DNA of 64,000 bases from Salisapilia sapeloensis (taxonomy: Eukaryota > Oomycota > Peronosporomycetes > Peronosporales > Salisapiliaceae): positions 112,279 to 176,278 of the forward strand of contig JAADVB010000005.1 of assembly GCA_023334545.1 (NCBI GenBank), given 5' to 3'. The notes beneath the pieces are model-generated. The model did no database searches, had not been told where the DNA came from, and saw nothing but the letters and a program-made list of their open reading frames with translations. Shown piece after piece: positions 1 to 9,675 of this stretch. Made by a program: the position numbers and the translations under genes. Every line of letters begins with the position of its first letter. The stretch's first letter is position 1.

Positions 1-2840
1 GTCCTTCTGCATCTACGAGCAAATTGCCATTATGCCGATCCTTCACCTGTAGCAAGTAGCAGACGATCGAGTATCCCGCGAGACTACTCACAAAGTTCGC
101 TCGAGCGCGTTTAAAGCCAGAGGATCCACGTGGACCAAAGCGTCTCGTGAAGAAATCTAACAGACTCGTGTACTCGAGATCATTGCGTTTCAGCGAGTCG
201 ATGGAAATCGTATCCGAGATAGCTTCTACTAGTCCTGCAGTCGCTGATGTTGCGATCACATCGTAGGGACGTAAGAAGACCGAGAGCTTGGCTTCATCAA
301 AGAGTTTCGAGAACTGTCGAATCAACTGAGACGCAAGTTGCTCCTGTCTCAAATCGTCATTCGCTTTGACGATGACAGGCAAGAGTCTCCATCCCGGGAG
401 ATCACCAAAGGGAGAAGTCGCTTGGATACGTCGCTCCTTCTCTGCCCAGCGCTCTTTGAAGATGACAGCTGGAGGTTGATCTTTACGACGAACCATGTCC
501 ATGGACGGAGAGAAGACACTGGATGCATCTTCATCTTCCGCTAGTTTCGAATCCCTTTCGGATAAAGACAGAAGGAATCGATCCGTGCTGTCGTATCGAG
601 CTAGTCCTCTCGGAGACGACGCTTTCGAATCTGCTGATCGAGGCGACAGTTCATCACCATCCGACACTTGTGCCCACGTCATGTCGTTCGTCAAGTCATT
701 CGAGTCCTGCGGCATATCCTGACTCCATACGTTGCCACTATCCTGTGCATACGAGTTGTTCGATTGGAATGTATGTGGTGTCTCGGACGTCGCTCGTCTC
801 GGGAATGGTTCGATAGATGCACCTGCGCCTATCTCGAGTCTCGACATGGCAGACGATGATCTTGAATTCGTTGCCGAATGGCTTTGCGATCGACCCATCG
901 TCGGCTGGGACAATGGTGGTGCATCCTCTGTCTTCTGTTCAAAGTCATCCGTCCTCCTGCGTGGACGCTGTGGTACTATATCTTTATCCTGTTCTCCTAT
1001 CCACTGTCCTCCAGCAGTCATACCGACAGACGCACGTCGTACGAGGTTATCTAGAAAGCCATTCAATATCTCCGTTGACTGTGCCATGGACGAAGAGATC
1101 GTATGTGAAAGAGATCTCATGCGTGGAATACGTGCTGGTTGACTTTCACTCCAGAAACCAAGTGTCGAGTCGTCAGGTGTACCATTGTTAGTCGTAAAGG
1201 CACTGCTTATATGACCCTGACGAGGTGTCAGCATATCATGATGTCCTTCGCTTGTTTGTGAATGATCGAATAAAGATCCGAATTTAAAACGATTCTTCTT
1301 GTCTGCTGTAGCTTTTGACAAATGGTCCGGAGACTCATAGTCAATGACTTCAGCACATAGGAGAAAAGGGACACGCTCCCTCGTACTAAAGGTAAAGCTT
1401 TCACCGACGTGAATGTGTTTAATCGTATGACGAGAGTTACCCACAGGGATGTAGAGTGCATTGCTTGGAAGGTATTGACTCTGTAAGTCTTCCAACCACG
1501 CACGTAGCATGTCGTTACGACGATTGATACTGATGGAACGGAGGTTGGATGAAACGTTCGCGAGAGCGTTCAAGAAAGTCGTCTCCTGTTCAAACGGATT
1601 CCTTTCTTCCTCTTCACTTTCGCGACTCGAATGGCCACTTTCGAGCGACATACGAGCGTCTGCAAATGTGTTGTACTTTTCTTCCGTTGACGTTAACAGC
1701 GCTTCGGATTCTTGACTACTGCCAGAATGACGAGATGGACGACTTGTCTGTTGAGCTCTCTGCTTCTGTAGTCGATGTTGCAGCATCGTATTCGCTGCTT
1801 GTCGAGCGATACCACGTGCTGGATCTAGTCCTCGATCAGATACTTCTTCAATCAGCATATTGACTCGCTTTGAGTTCTCGTCACTCGCAAACGACTTGTT
1901 GTCGAGACAGTAGGACTGCAAGTACCACAACATCTTGTGCGCAAACACATGCGACCTATACACCTCGTTAGATATTAGTCAAAGTGTGTCAAGTAGAGCT
2001 TACGTACGTGCTGCATTTCTCCAAGAGAAGGATACCGAGCTGCGGACTTTGCATAAATGCTCCGAGTAGTAGGAAACTACACATCTGAGGAAGATAGAAC
2101 TCGAATTCAGACGGATGCTGTTCATATGCGATAGTCAGTCCTTCCACAGCGCCTAATTCATTCTATTAGACAAGTCGATCTATGTTTATACACTAGAAGA
2201 GCATACCGTCTCGATGAGCGTATAAACGCACGAGCGCTTCGAACGTCGGGTCTGTCTTTCGTCGTTGAAACTGCTTGACGAGACGCGTCCACTTTTGCTG
2301 CCATCGTTCTCTTCGAGATAAACCACCTTCCTCCTCTAGCTCTTCTTCCGTCGGAACGGCTAGTTTTTCATTTAAAACGTCTTGGAGCAACGAATCGTCT
2401 GCTAATCTAGCTCGACTCTTGTTGAGCCGGAGGAAGTAGACCAACTGGATGGAGCAACTAAGCACCGCGAGCGTCGAGAGTAACAAGAGGTACTGCAGTC
2501 CCCACTTTTGCTGTCGTAAGAGTGCAAAGCTGTCTTTTTCCTGCCAATACACCAAGACTGGGGAGATGCTAAAAACTGTCAAGGTCAATTGAAATAGCAC
2601 AACGAGGAGGAGGAAACGGCGCGTCGCCGGCGCACGCTTCCCCGCTCGACGCACAGCGAGGAACCAGATGAGACGAGCAACGGACAGGACAACGACTGCA
2701 CACAAGGACTGGTGAAAGTGTCGAGCGCTTTGCAGATCATGCTCGACGAACGCATAGTCGCGATACAAGGCTGGCAGACCAAAGTACACGACGGGTATTA
2801 AGAGCTCTGAGAAGACGGCGGAGAGGCCGAACGCTCCCAT
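1..2840 (-). CDS. Phosphatidylinositol 4-kinase, type III beta-like, with membrane N-terminus (3' end off window)
   Basis: Exons 2840-2207, 2152-2008 and 1955 to beyond base 1; about 911 residues are visible. The C-terminal part is a PI3/4-kinase catalytic domain: a LRQEQ stretch like the PI4K ATP-binding region and, just before the edge, the catalytic loop VKDRHNGN (D-x-H-x-x-N). The metal-binding DFG-type segment lies outside the window. Residues about 212-290 (FYLPQMCSFLL, VFAHKMLWYLQSYC) match the helical lipid-kinase accessory domain, and RVPFLLCAEV matches the start of the kinase domain. Such enzymes make PI4P at the Golgi or plasma membrane. Unusually, exon 1 encodes four hydrophobic helices (about residues 8-26, 46-64, 75-98, 112-136) ahead of a charged linker; animal and fungal PI4K beta are soluble. 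Ser-rich low-complexity linkers separate the domains. Intron frames join without a stop. Family call is confident; the beta subtype is less so. Confidence 0.85.
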
Positions 2841-3100
2841 ACTAAGCTTTAATATCTAGATGAACCTACGACTTGGAGATAAATAGGGACGGCGTGAAGG
2901 ACAGCAAGGTGGGCGTGGTAGAGAAATAGATCGCTTGCCTTGCTTTCGACGTTGCAAAACACCCGTGATCGACAAAAATAGCATCATATCACAACAAAAG
3001 ATATAGAAATGAACACCGCATTACGAGACATCAACGCACTTCGGCGCTTCAACACCCGACCAGCCACTTGCCATGGCAACAAGACATGTATTTACCAAGT

Positions 3101-3834
3101 CTATCGAGGACCGTACTTCCCTCCGCCACGGCCTCCACCTCGACCGCCGCCACGGCCGCCTTGCCATCCACCTGTAGGAGGCTTGGGCTTCCCAGCTAGC
3201 TCTACCTTGATCGTCTGCTCTCGGAACTCGGAGCCTAATGTCATACAAAAGTTAGTACAAGTACCAGTGGTATTGTATGGAGAGAAGTACCATTGAAAAA
3301 CTGTGGCGCGGTGCGTGCAGCATTCGCGTCTTCATACGTGATCACAGCGTCTCCTTTGACCGCACCACTATCGTCCGTGTAAATCTTGATCTTGAATGGC
3401 CATTGATCCTTAAATCCTCGCTTCTGCTTTTCACGAGCAATGACGCCGAGTGCACCAAACGTTTCTTGGAGTTCATCCACTGTGACGTCTGTGGGTAGAC
3501 CAGAGATGTAGATCCTGGACCAGGTCGGATCCTTTTCAGCCTCTTTTTTCGGATCCCAATCATCCGACGTCTCCGGCTGCTGTTCCCGTGGAGGATTGTC
3601 TTCGCGCGGCTTTCGCACTGGAGATTGCCTCCGACCATCATCCCGATCCCTTCTGCTGCGATCGCGATCACGATCACGGTCCCGATCGCGAGACCGTTCT
3701 CGAGGTCGAGGCCGTTCCCGAGCTTCTGGAGATCGGTCGCGACTGTGACGCCGATCTCGCGACCTGTCAGACCTACCAGACCTACCACGGTCACGGCTGC
3801 GACTGCGTGGACGATCCCGACTACGTTCGCTCAT
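3101..3834 (-). CDS. SR/RGG RNA-binding protein with FET (TAF15/FUS/EWS)-type RRM
   Basis: Two exons (3834-3291, 3234-3101), 225 aa. Residues 1-85 are an Arg/Ser/Asp-rich SR-like tail. Residues about 105-195 form one RRM with RNP2-like IYISGLP and RNP1-like GDAVITYE. The loop pattern KGDA...YED...A and the start VTVDELQ resemble the FET/cabeza RRM rather than ordinary SR proteins. The C-terminus is a Gly-Arg-rich GRGGGRGGG tail. The protein is probably nuclear and acts in transcription-coupled splicing or mRNP assembly. Exon 2 restores the last RRM strand (IKVELA) exactly where FET proteins have it, so the intron 3290-3235 is well supported. FET proteins usually put a low-complexity SYGQ region first; here it is replaced by an RS domain. 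Confidence 0.85.
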
Positions 3835-4138
3835 TCACAACAGTAGCTTGTAGTACACTTCCCAACCTTGTTGGCTGTGCGCTATGTACATGACATTTTC
3901 CTATTTCTATCCATTTCATATATACTCGGTACATGTACATATAAATAAATTGCAAGCTGTCCGGCGTATTGTTATCGAGACAAATTGACACAAATTACTT
4001 GTGGACGAATGAAAGACCTAGAGTCAGCGCGTTTTACGACATAAACCGGAAGGCGAGTCCATAAAAAGCGAAGGAAGAGGAAGAAACGCCTCGTGCCTCC
4101 CCACCACCTCCTTTCGATCCTTTTAGACGGAGCTCAAG
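3835..4138. promoter_or_regulatory. Divergent intergenic region
   Basis: Lies between the start codons of the RNA-binding protein gene (-) and the CDC50 gene (+), so it must hold both promoters. It is AT-rich in its left half. I see no open frame or clear repeat in it. Confidence 0.5.
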
Positions 4139-5513
4139 ATGACAAGCGAGACGGATGAAAAGACACGAAAGCCAGAAGGTATGCACTTGTCTTCACTCTT
4201 CTTACGGCTGTATATGCTGATCTATATGGCTTGCAGACACACCGTTTAAGCAGCAAAAGCTCAAGGCGTGGCAACCCATTCTAACGCCAAATTGGGTCAT
4301 TGGCACCTTTGCTGTCGTCGGTCTTATCTTTATACCCATTGGCGTCATTCTCCACTTTGAATCAGAAGGGGTATATTTCATGTGCATGCATATCATTCTA
4401 TCTGTATACTTAGGTGCATTTTGGATCTAGGTGGTCGAGTACTCGATCCAATACGATGGAAATGGAATGAAAGATGCGAACTCGAGTAATATTGAAAATC
4501 TCGGGAGTGGATGCTACTTGGATGAGGAAGATGATGGAGATACGTTTAACGTGACGAAGAGAGGGTGTCTCGTGAACTTTAAGATCGACAAGGACATGGT
4601 GGCTCCAGTCTACGTCTACTACCAACTTGACAACTTTTATCAGAACCACCGTCGATACGTCCAATCTCGGAGTGACTCGCAGCTGCGTGGCAAGTATGTC
4701 GAGGACCCAACGAACTGTGATCCGATGAAAGAGACGCCAGACAAAGTCTACAAGTACAACAGCACAGGCGATCGTATCGATGATGATAAGAAAAGTTACC
4801 GTCTCAACCCATGTGGACTCATCGCCAACAGCCTTTTCAATGGTACAAAACTTTTCTATCAAGTAACGACACGAGTGCTAACGACTTGAGGTATAGATAT
4901 CTTTTGGGTGAACAGTCTGACGCTTCCGAATGGCAACATCTACTACCAAGAGAACGAGTACGATGGGGATGACTTGGTCAACGTCATGGATCAGACTGGC
5001 ATTGCATGGAAAACGGATGTAGACACGAAGTTTAAGAACTTGCCGGAAGATGAACGCAACGAGGAGGAAGAGCTGTACTTGTGGGAGAATGAAAAGTATC
5101 GGTACATCGTCCCGAAGTACGAAGGACAGGAGCCGATTGCGAACGTGACGGCATGGACGAAACCGGCACCATCCTTTGGTGTCCAGAACGAGCACTTTAT
5201 TGTATGGATGCGGACGGCTGGGCTTCCAAGCTTCCGTAAGTTATACGGTCGCATCGATCAGGACTTGGATGCTGGCACGGAACTTCAGTTCCTCGTCTCA
5301 AGCAACTTTGTCGTGTCGACGTTTGAAGGCAAAAAGTCGCTCGTGATATCGACGACGTCGTGGTTTGGCGGTCGAAACCCGTTCTTAGGCATTGCCTACA
5401 TTGTCGTGGGTGCATTGTGTATGGTTCTCGCCATCCTCTTCTTTGCCAAGCATAAACTCAGTCCTCGGAAGCTCGGTGATACTAGTTACTTGGTCTGGAA
5501 GAACAACCATTAA
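4139..5513 (+). CDS. CDC50: CDC50/LEM3 family P4-ATPase (phospholipid flippase) beta subunit
   Basis: Four exons (4139-4178, 4237-4370, 4431-4842, 4897-5513), 400 aa. The family chaperones P4-ATPases out of the ER and is needed for aminophospholipid flipping. Visible hallmarks are a short cytosolic N-terminus, TM1 at about residues 32-52 after KAWQPILTP, an ectodomain with the VYVYYQLDNFYQNHRRYV and NPCGLIANSLFND patterns, paired cysteines, several N-x-S/T sites, the FIVWMRTAGLPSFRKLYG block, and TM2 at about 355-380 after GGRNPFLGIAYI. All three introns sit at frame-compatible GT/AG borders (phases 1, 0, 1). Length agrees with other CDC50 proteins (330-420 aa). Confidence 0.95.
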
Positions 5514-5699
5514 ACTCTCTTTCTCTACTTTTTCTTTCTTTTCGACTTGTAGTATGTCCTATTGGAGATTCCTATGGAAGAAGAATGGAAATTACATTTG
5601 TACATGCTTCCAGTTAGTCTTTCTCTTACTTTGTATCATGTGTCTGGAGGATCTCATCGACGTGACGGTTCATGAACTTTATCAGAGAATTCCTCAGAC

Positions 5700-6981
5700 A
5701 TGGCGACGGACTACGCTTTGGTCGATCGAATTGGCAATGGGTCTTTCGGAGAAGTTTGGAAAGCGACGAGGATCGTGGATGGAGAGACTGTCGCGATTAA
5801 AAAGCTACGAGTACCGGATGATGAACGTTTGAAGACACTCCCAGCGGCTATCTTCCAAGAGATCGAGGCCATGCGCCAGTTGGAACACCCCAGTGTACGA
5901 CTAGAGCTTTATTTTGTCCATATCCACCTCTTAGAGCTACTTCTAGATCGTCAGGTTAGAAGGCATACACGCTGAAGACTCTTACGTGTGTCTGGTGATG
6001 GAGTACCTGCCATTGGACTTGCACACGGTAAGACTAGTCGACGCATACATATCGGAGACTTATCTGATGAAGCGTACTGGTGGGCTGTAGGTCATACACC
6101 GAAGCAAAGTCAGGTTTGATGAAAATGAGATTCGATGCATTATGAAAATGCTTTTGGAAGCTGTCGCCTGCTGCCATCACCACTCAATCATGCACCGGGT
6201 ACGGGCATACCGCTCAGGCAGAAAATTCGACCAGCTATAACTTTCTTCTACGTAGGATATAAAGCCTGGGAACCTACTGCTTCACTTGGATGGAACGATG
6301 AAGCTGAGTGACTTTGGCCTTGCTACAGTCTACGTCGGCTCCGACGTCACTTACAATCACCAAGTTGCGACGAGGTGGTATCGGGCTCCCGAACTCTTGT
6401 TTGCAAGTAGGTGCTATGACCCAAAGGTGGACATTTGGTCCGTCGGCGCCATCTTCGCCGAGTTACTTAACCATGCTCCCCTCTTTGCTGGTCTCAGTGA
6501 CATCGATCAACTCAATCGTATCTTTCAAGTATTAGGGAGCATCGAAGACCAATGGCCAGTACGTTTTAAAGACTACAAGCCCAGCTGCCATCTTACACAT
6601 TGTGATCCTAGGAAGTAGTTCATCTGCCAGATTACCACAAAGTAAGCTTCCCAGAATATCGATCCATCCCATTCACAGACGTGCTCCCAGACGCGAGTAA
6701 AGATGCACTCGATCTTTTATCACGACTCCTAGCGCTAGATCCAAATCAACGTCTTTCCGCTAGCCAGGTATAGCTCCATCTCATCCTCTTTCTCCACATT
6801 TGTCTTAATGGAAACTTTGTAGGCACTACAGCATCCTTACTTGTCCTCAACGACACCCAAACGTCTTCTCTCCTTCCCTAGCGACCTTTCTATTGTATCA
6901 CCTGAAAGCAGCAACCACTCTATTGATGAACAAGAGTGGTCTCACCTCTTCTTTAACAACCCACTCCAAGCAACAGATTGA
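5700..6981 (+). CDS. CDK20: Cyclin-dependent kinase 20 (CCRK)-like Ser/Thr kinase
   Basis: Six exons (5700-5894, 5947-6027, 6091-6198, 6256-6558, 6612-6767, 6823-6981), 333 aa, all phase 0. Kinase landmarks: Gly loop IGNGSFGEVW (11-20), VAIKK lysine, HRD (127-129), DFG (147-149) and activation-loop VATRWYRAPE with Thr167. The CDK20/CCRK resemblance lies in HQVATRWYRAPELL, DIDQLNRIFQVLG and the run PDYHKVSFPEY followed by LPDASKDALDLLSRLLALDP, which aligns with human CDK20. It lacks a canonical PSTAIRE helix; the equivalent is TLPAAIFQEIEAM. CDK20 controls ciliary length through ICK/MAK-type kinases in animals and Chlamydomonas. A role in the zoospore flagellum would be expected but is inferred. 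Confidence 0.88.
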
Positions 6982-7028
6982 GACATTTAAATGCAAAAAA
7001 ACTTTGTAATTCTCCATTTACCATACCT

Positions 7029-9596
7029 CTACCTCCCATTCATCTGCGTCGCTTCTTCCATACGTTGTAACCACACATCACGTCCGACGCTCGCAGGTGC
7101 TCGAAAACGTAGCATTTCACCTGCTTCTGGCGGAACTAGCTTCATCTTCATTTCGTCCGTCCGACTCTTTTCGACCCGATAACCAGTTAATTGAATTGGA
7201 CGAGCCGCCGGTTTCTCCCGCTCTTCAAAAGCACTCTTCGATCGATAGCACTTGAGCGTCCCATGGTCCAGGACGAAATAATACTGCCGCCATCGCTTCG
7301 TCATGAGGAACGCTCGACCTTCGTACCTTTCCAAGTACCCTTGGAAGACTCGATTACGATCCACCACACGTTCCCTCGTATCTTTCGTCTGCCTCATCGC
7401 CTGCACCGTACTCGCGTTGAACGTATTTCGTTCCTGCATCGCTTGCTCCATACGCCGATGGATCTCTTCGATCTGTACCTGGACTTCATTGAATTTCTCA
7501 GAGTAAGTCGCTCGGAGCTGTGCTAGAGCCTCTTGCTGCTGCTCTGCATACACTCCGTCCCTCTTACTCATCGCTTTCATGTCATTCTTCTTCCCTTCCA
7601 AAGTCTCTTCCAGCTCATGGACCTTATCTTCTTTCATCTCCATAACATAAGCGAATCGATCGTACTCCTTTTCACTCAAACTTTCCAATCGCTTCCTCAC
7701 TGGTCCATCAAAGAACTCGAGCAAGAGTCGAGATGACATCGGACCTTTGGCTATGAAATGGTATTGAGACACCATAGCCTCGAGATTATTCTTGTACGTC
7801 AAGAGTTCAAAAGGAACTCTAGTTAATGGCGCCACTGGCTCCTTTGAGTTCGTATCGATTTGAATGACTGACATGCCGCGACTCACACGCGAGTGAGCGT
7901 TCTCTTGCTTCGACAGTTTGTCCGTCTCGGTCTTGGCGACTACGACGGAATGCAAATATCGGAGAAGTTCACCACAAAAGAAAGCTGACGCGGTCTTATT
8001 CGCAACTTCAAAACGCTCTTGTACATGCTTAATGCGCTTCATCAAGTTCTTTTTACCGATGGAAAAGTCCAAGCGAGACGCGAGTTCAGCTAACGGCATG
8101 CGAGTGCAGTTTAAACCAGTCACAAAGGAAGACAGAGGTTTGTTCATCTCGCCCACGGCTTCGTCATGCAACGCATCGAGCTTGTTTGTATCAAATGGCA
8201 TCTTCTCGCTTTTCATATCACTAAATGCGTCTGGTACAGTGTACTCTTTTATCGGTGCATTCACTTGCTGCAATACAAGGTTCAAGTCGGTTGGAGCCGT
8301 GTCTTCCTCTACTTCCGATGGCATGTCCTCTGGCGTTCCATTTAAGACAGTCTTTTGATTTGCTGATGGAAAGGTAGAGAAACGACTTTGGAAAGCCTTC
8401 TCAGCTCTCGTCTTGAGGTATTTGAAGATGCCAGTGTTCAGTGGTGTGTTATTGAGCGATGTGTCGCTTGTGATAGATGACGTGGAACTGGTGGGTGATG
8501 GCATCGGCTCTGTCTTCTTGACCAAGTTACCAAACTCGTCGAATGCAGAGAATTTAGACTGTCTCGCATCGGATGTCTGACCTGTTTTCTCTAGTTTGCG
8601 TTCTGTCATGTCCACGAGGTACTGGGCATCCACTTCCATACGTTCGTACACTTCGATACGAGCATGCATCACGTTACAATATCTAGCATATGCTTCTTGT
8701 AATAGAGCTTTCCAACACTGCATCTGTACTTGTTCCACTAGTAGTTGTAAATTCCACTTTTCCTCGTCTTGGGAGATACAAGTCGCTAGTGCATGGCACA
8801 AAGAGGCAAACATGGACCCATTCATAAAGCGTCCGTAAAAAGCTTTCGTGTCAATATGTTCCTGTACGTGCCCAAGGACTTTGGAAGACGTCCATGGGAG
8901 TTGAGCTGATTCTGAAAACCCAGCACAAGGACGTAGACTAGAGGATTTGACGATGATACAGTCTCGAGTCGGCAGCCACTCTCCGACCATCATCTGTGCT
9001 TCCAACGCTTTCAACTCTTCCTCTGGCGTATATGCCGAATCGATGTTCTCCAAAACACTTTCAAAGTACTTGGTAGGCGATTCCGATCCATTCATGTGCT
9101 TGATCTTTAGGTCGATCGCAGCCCATGTGAGTTTCGGCATGAGTGCCTTGAGTAGATGCATTTCCTGGTCATTTTCTGGATTCTTGACAGGCTGAATAGC
9201 CTCTAGAAAGTGGGAGATGCAAGACAAAGCTTGGAAATGCCGCGTTTCCATCGGACTACCACTCACAACGATGACATGAGAGCTAAGCGCGAGGAGGAGA
9301 CTTCCCCAAAAAGGTTCCGTCTGAAGGTCTACGTTTCGAAGGGTACAGACGAATGCAAAAGAGCCTTGACGCTGGACTTGGATGGGTGAACTAGATATGT
9401 AAAGACCGCGTTCGTCTACCAAATCCGTATCGGTCGAAGCAAAGCAGTCTCCTCCACCATCTAGGACACCAACTAACGCAAATTTCTCCCGGCTGTATTT
9501 ATCGCTCTCTAGTATCTCTCGAGCATTATCATGCAGGCGAATGGAGTGAAAATCATCGTCCGTGCATGTGCACAGCGGAACAAAAGCTTCCTCCAT
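7029..9596 (-). CDS. Guanylate-binding (GBP/atlastin)-like protein with degenerate GTPase motifs and C-terminal PH domain
   Basis: One exon, 855 aa, starting at the first ATG of the frame (MEEAF); upstream in-frame codons begin only with TTG. Residues about 30-220 follow the GBP layout: FALVGVLDGGG where the P-loop should be, GLYISSSPI at the GVW(I/M) position, and LTWAAIDLKIK...YFESVLEN...LPTRDC matching the GBP region after switch II and the R-D base motif. The P-loop GKS, the switch-II DTEG and the RD motif are not recognisable, so nucleotide binding is doubtful. Residues 430-740 are helical with coiled-coil stretches. Residues about 740-850 form a PH domain (FQGYLERY...WRQYYFVLDHGTLKCY...WLQRMEEA). 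Membrane association via the PH domain is likely. The gene ends 46 bases after the CDK20 gene (convergent). Confidence 0.65.
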   Translation of the reverse strand: MEEAFVPLCTCTDDDFHSIRLHDNAREILESDKYSREKFALVGVLDGGGDCFASTDTDLVDERGLYISSSPIQVQRQGSFAFVCTLRNVDLQTEPFWGSLLLALSSHVIVVSGSPMETRHFQALSCISHFLEAIQPVKNPENDQEMHLLKALMPKLTWAAIDLKIKHMNGSESPTKYFESVLENIDSAYTPEEELKALEAQMMVGEWLPTRDCIIVKSSSLRPCAGFSESAQLPWTSSKVLGHVQEHIDTKAFYGRFMNGSMFASLCHALATCISQDEEKWNLQLLVEQVQMQCWKALLQEAYARYCNVMHARIEVYERMEVDAQYLVDMTERKLEKTGQTSDARQSKFSAFDEFGNLVKKTEPMPSPTSSTSSITSDTSLNNTPLNTGIFKYLKTRAEKAFQSRFSTFPSANQKTVLNGTPEDMPSEVEEDTAPTDLNLVLQQVNAPIKEYTVPDAFSDMKSEKMPFDTNKLDALHDEAVGEMNKPLSSFVTGLNCTRMPLAELASRLDFSIGKKNLMKRIKHVQERFEVANKTASAFFCGELLRYLHSVVVAKTETDKLSKQENAHSRVSRGMSVIQIDTNSKEPVAPLTRVPFELLTYKNNLEAMVSQYHFIAKGPMSSRLLLEFFDGPVRKRLESLSEKEYDRFAYVMEMKEDKVHELEETLEGKKNDMKAMSKRDGVYAEQQQEALAQLRATYSEKFNEVQVQIEEIHRRMEQAMQERNTFNASTVQAMRQTKDTRERVVDRNRVFQGYLERYEGRAFLMTKRWRQYYFVLDHGTLKCYRSKSAFEEREKPAARPIQLTGYRVEKSRTDEMKMKLVPPEAGEMLRFRAPASVGRDVWLQRMEEATQMNGR

Positions 9597-9675
9597 GCTT
9601 GTCGTGAATTGTGTTTTACACTTGAACAAAGTATTCGGTGAACCTATCTAAGAAATTATATTTTATGCCTTTTCT

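Noticed and set aside
3009..3296. Pro/Arg-rich plus-strand frame
   Set aside because: It is the complement of the Gly-Arg-rich tail of the RNA-binding protein.
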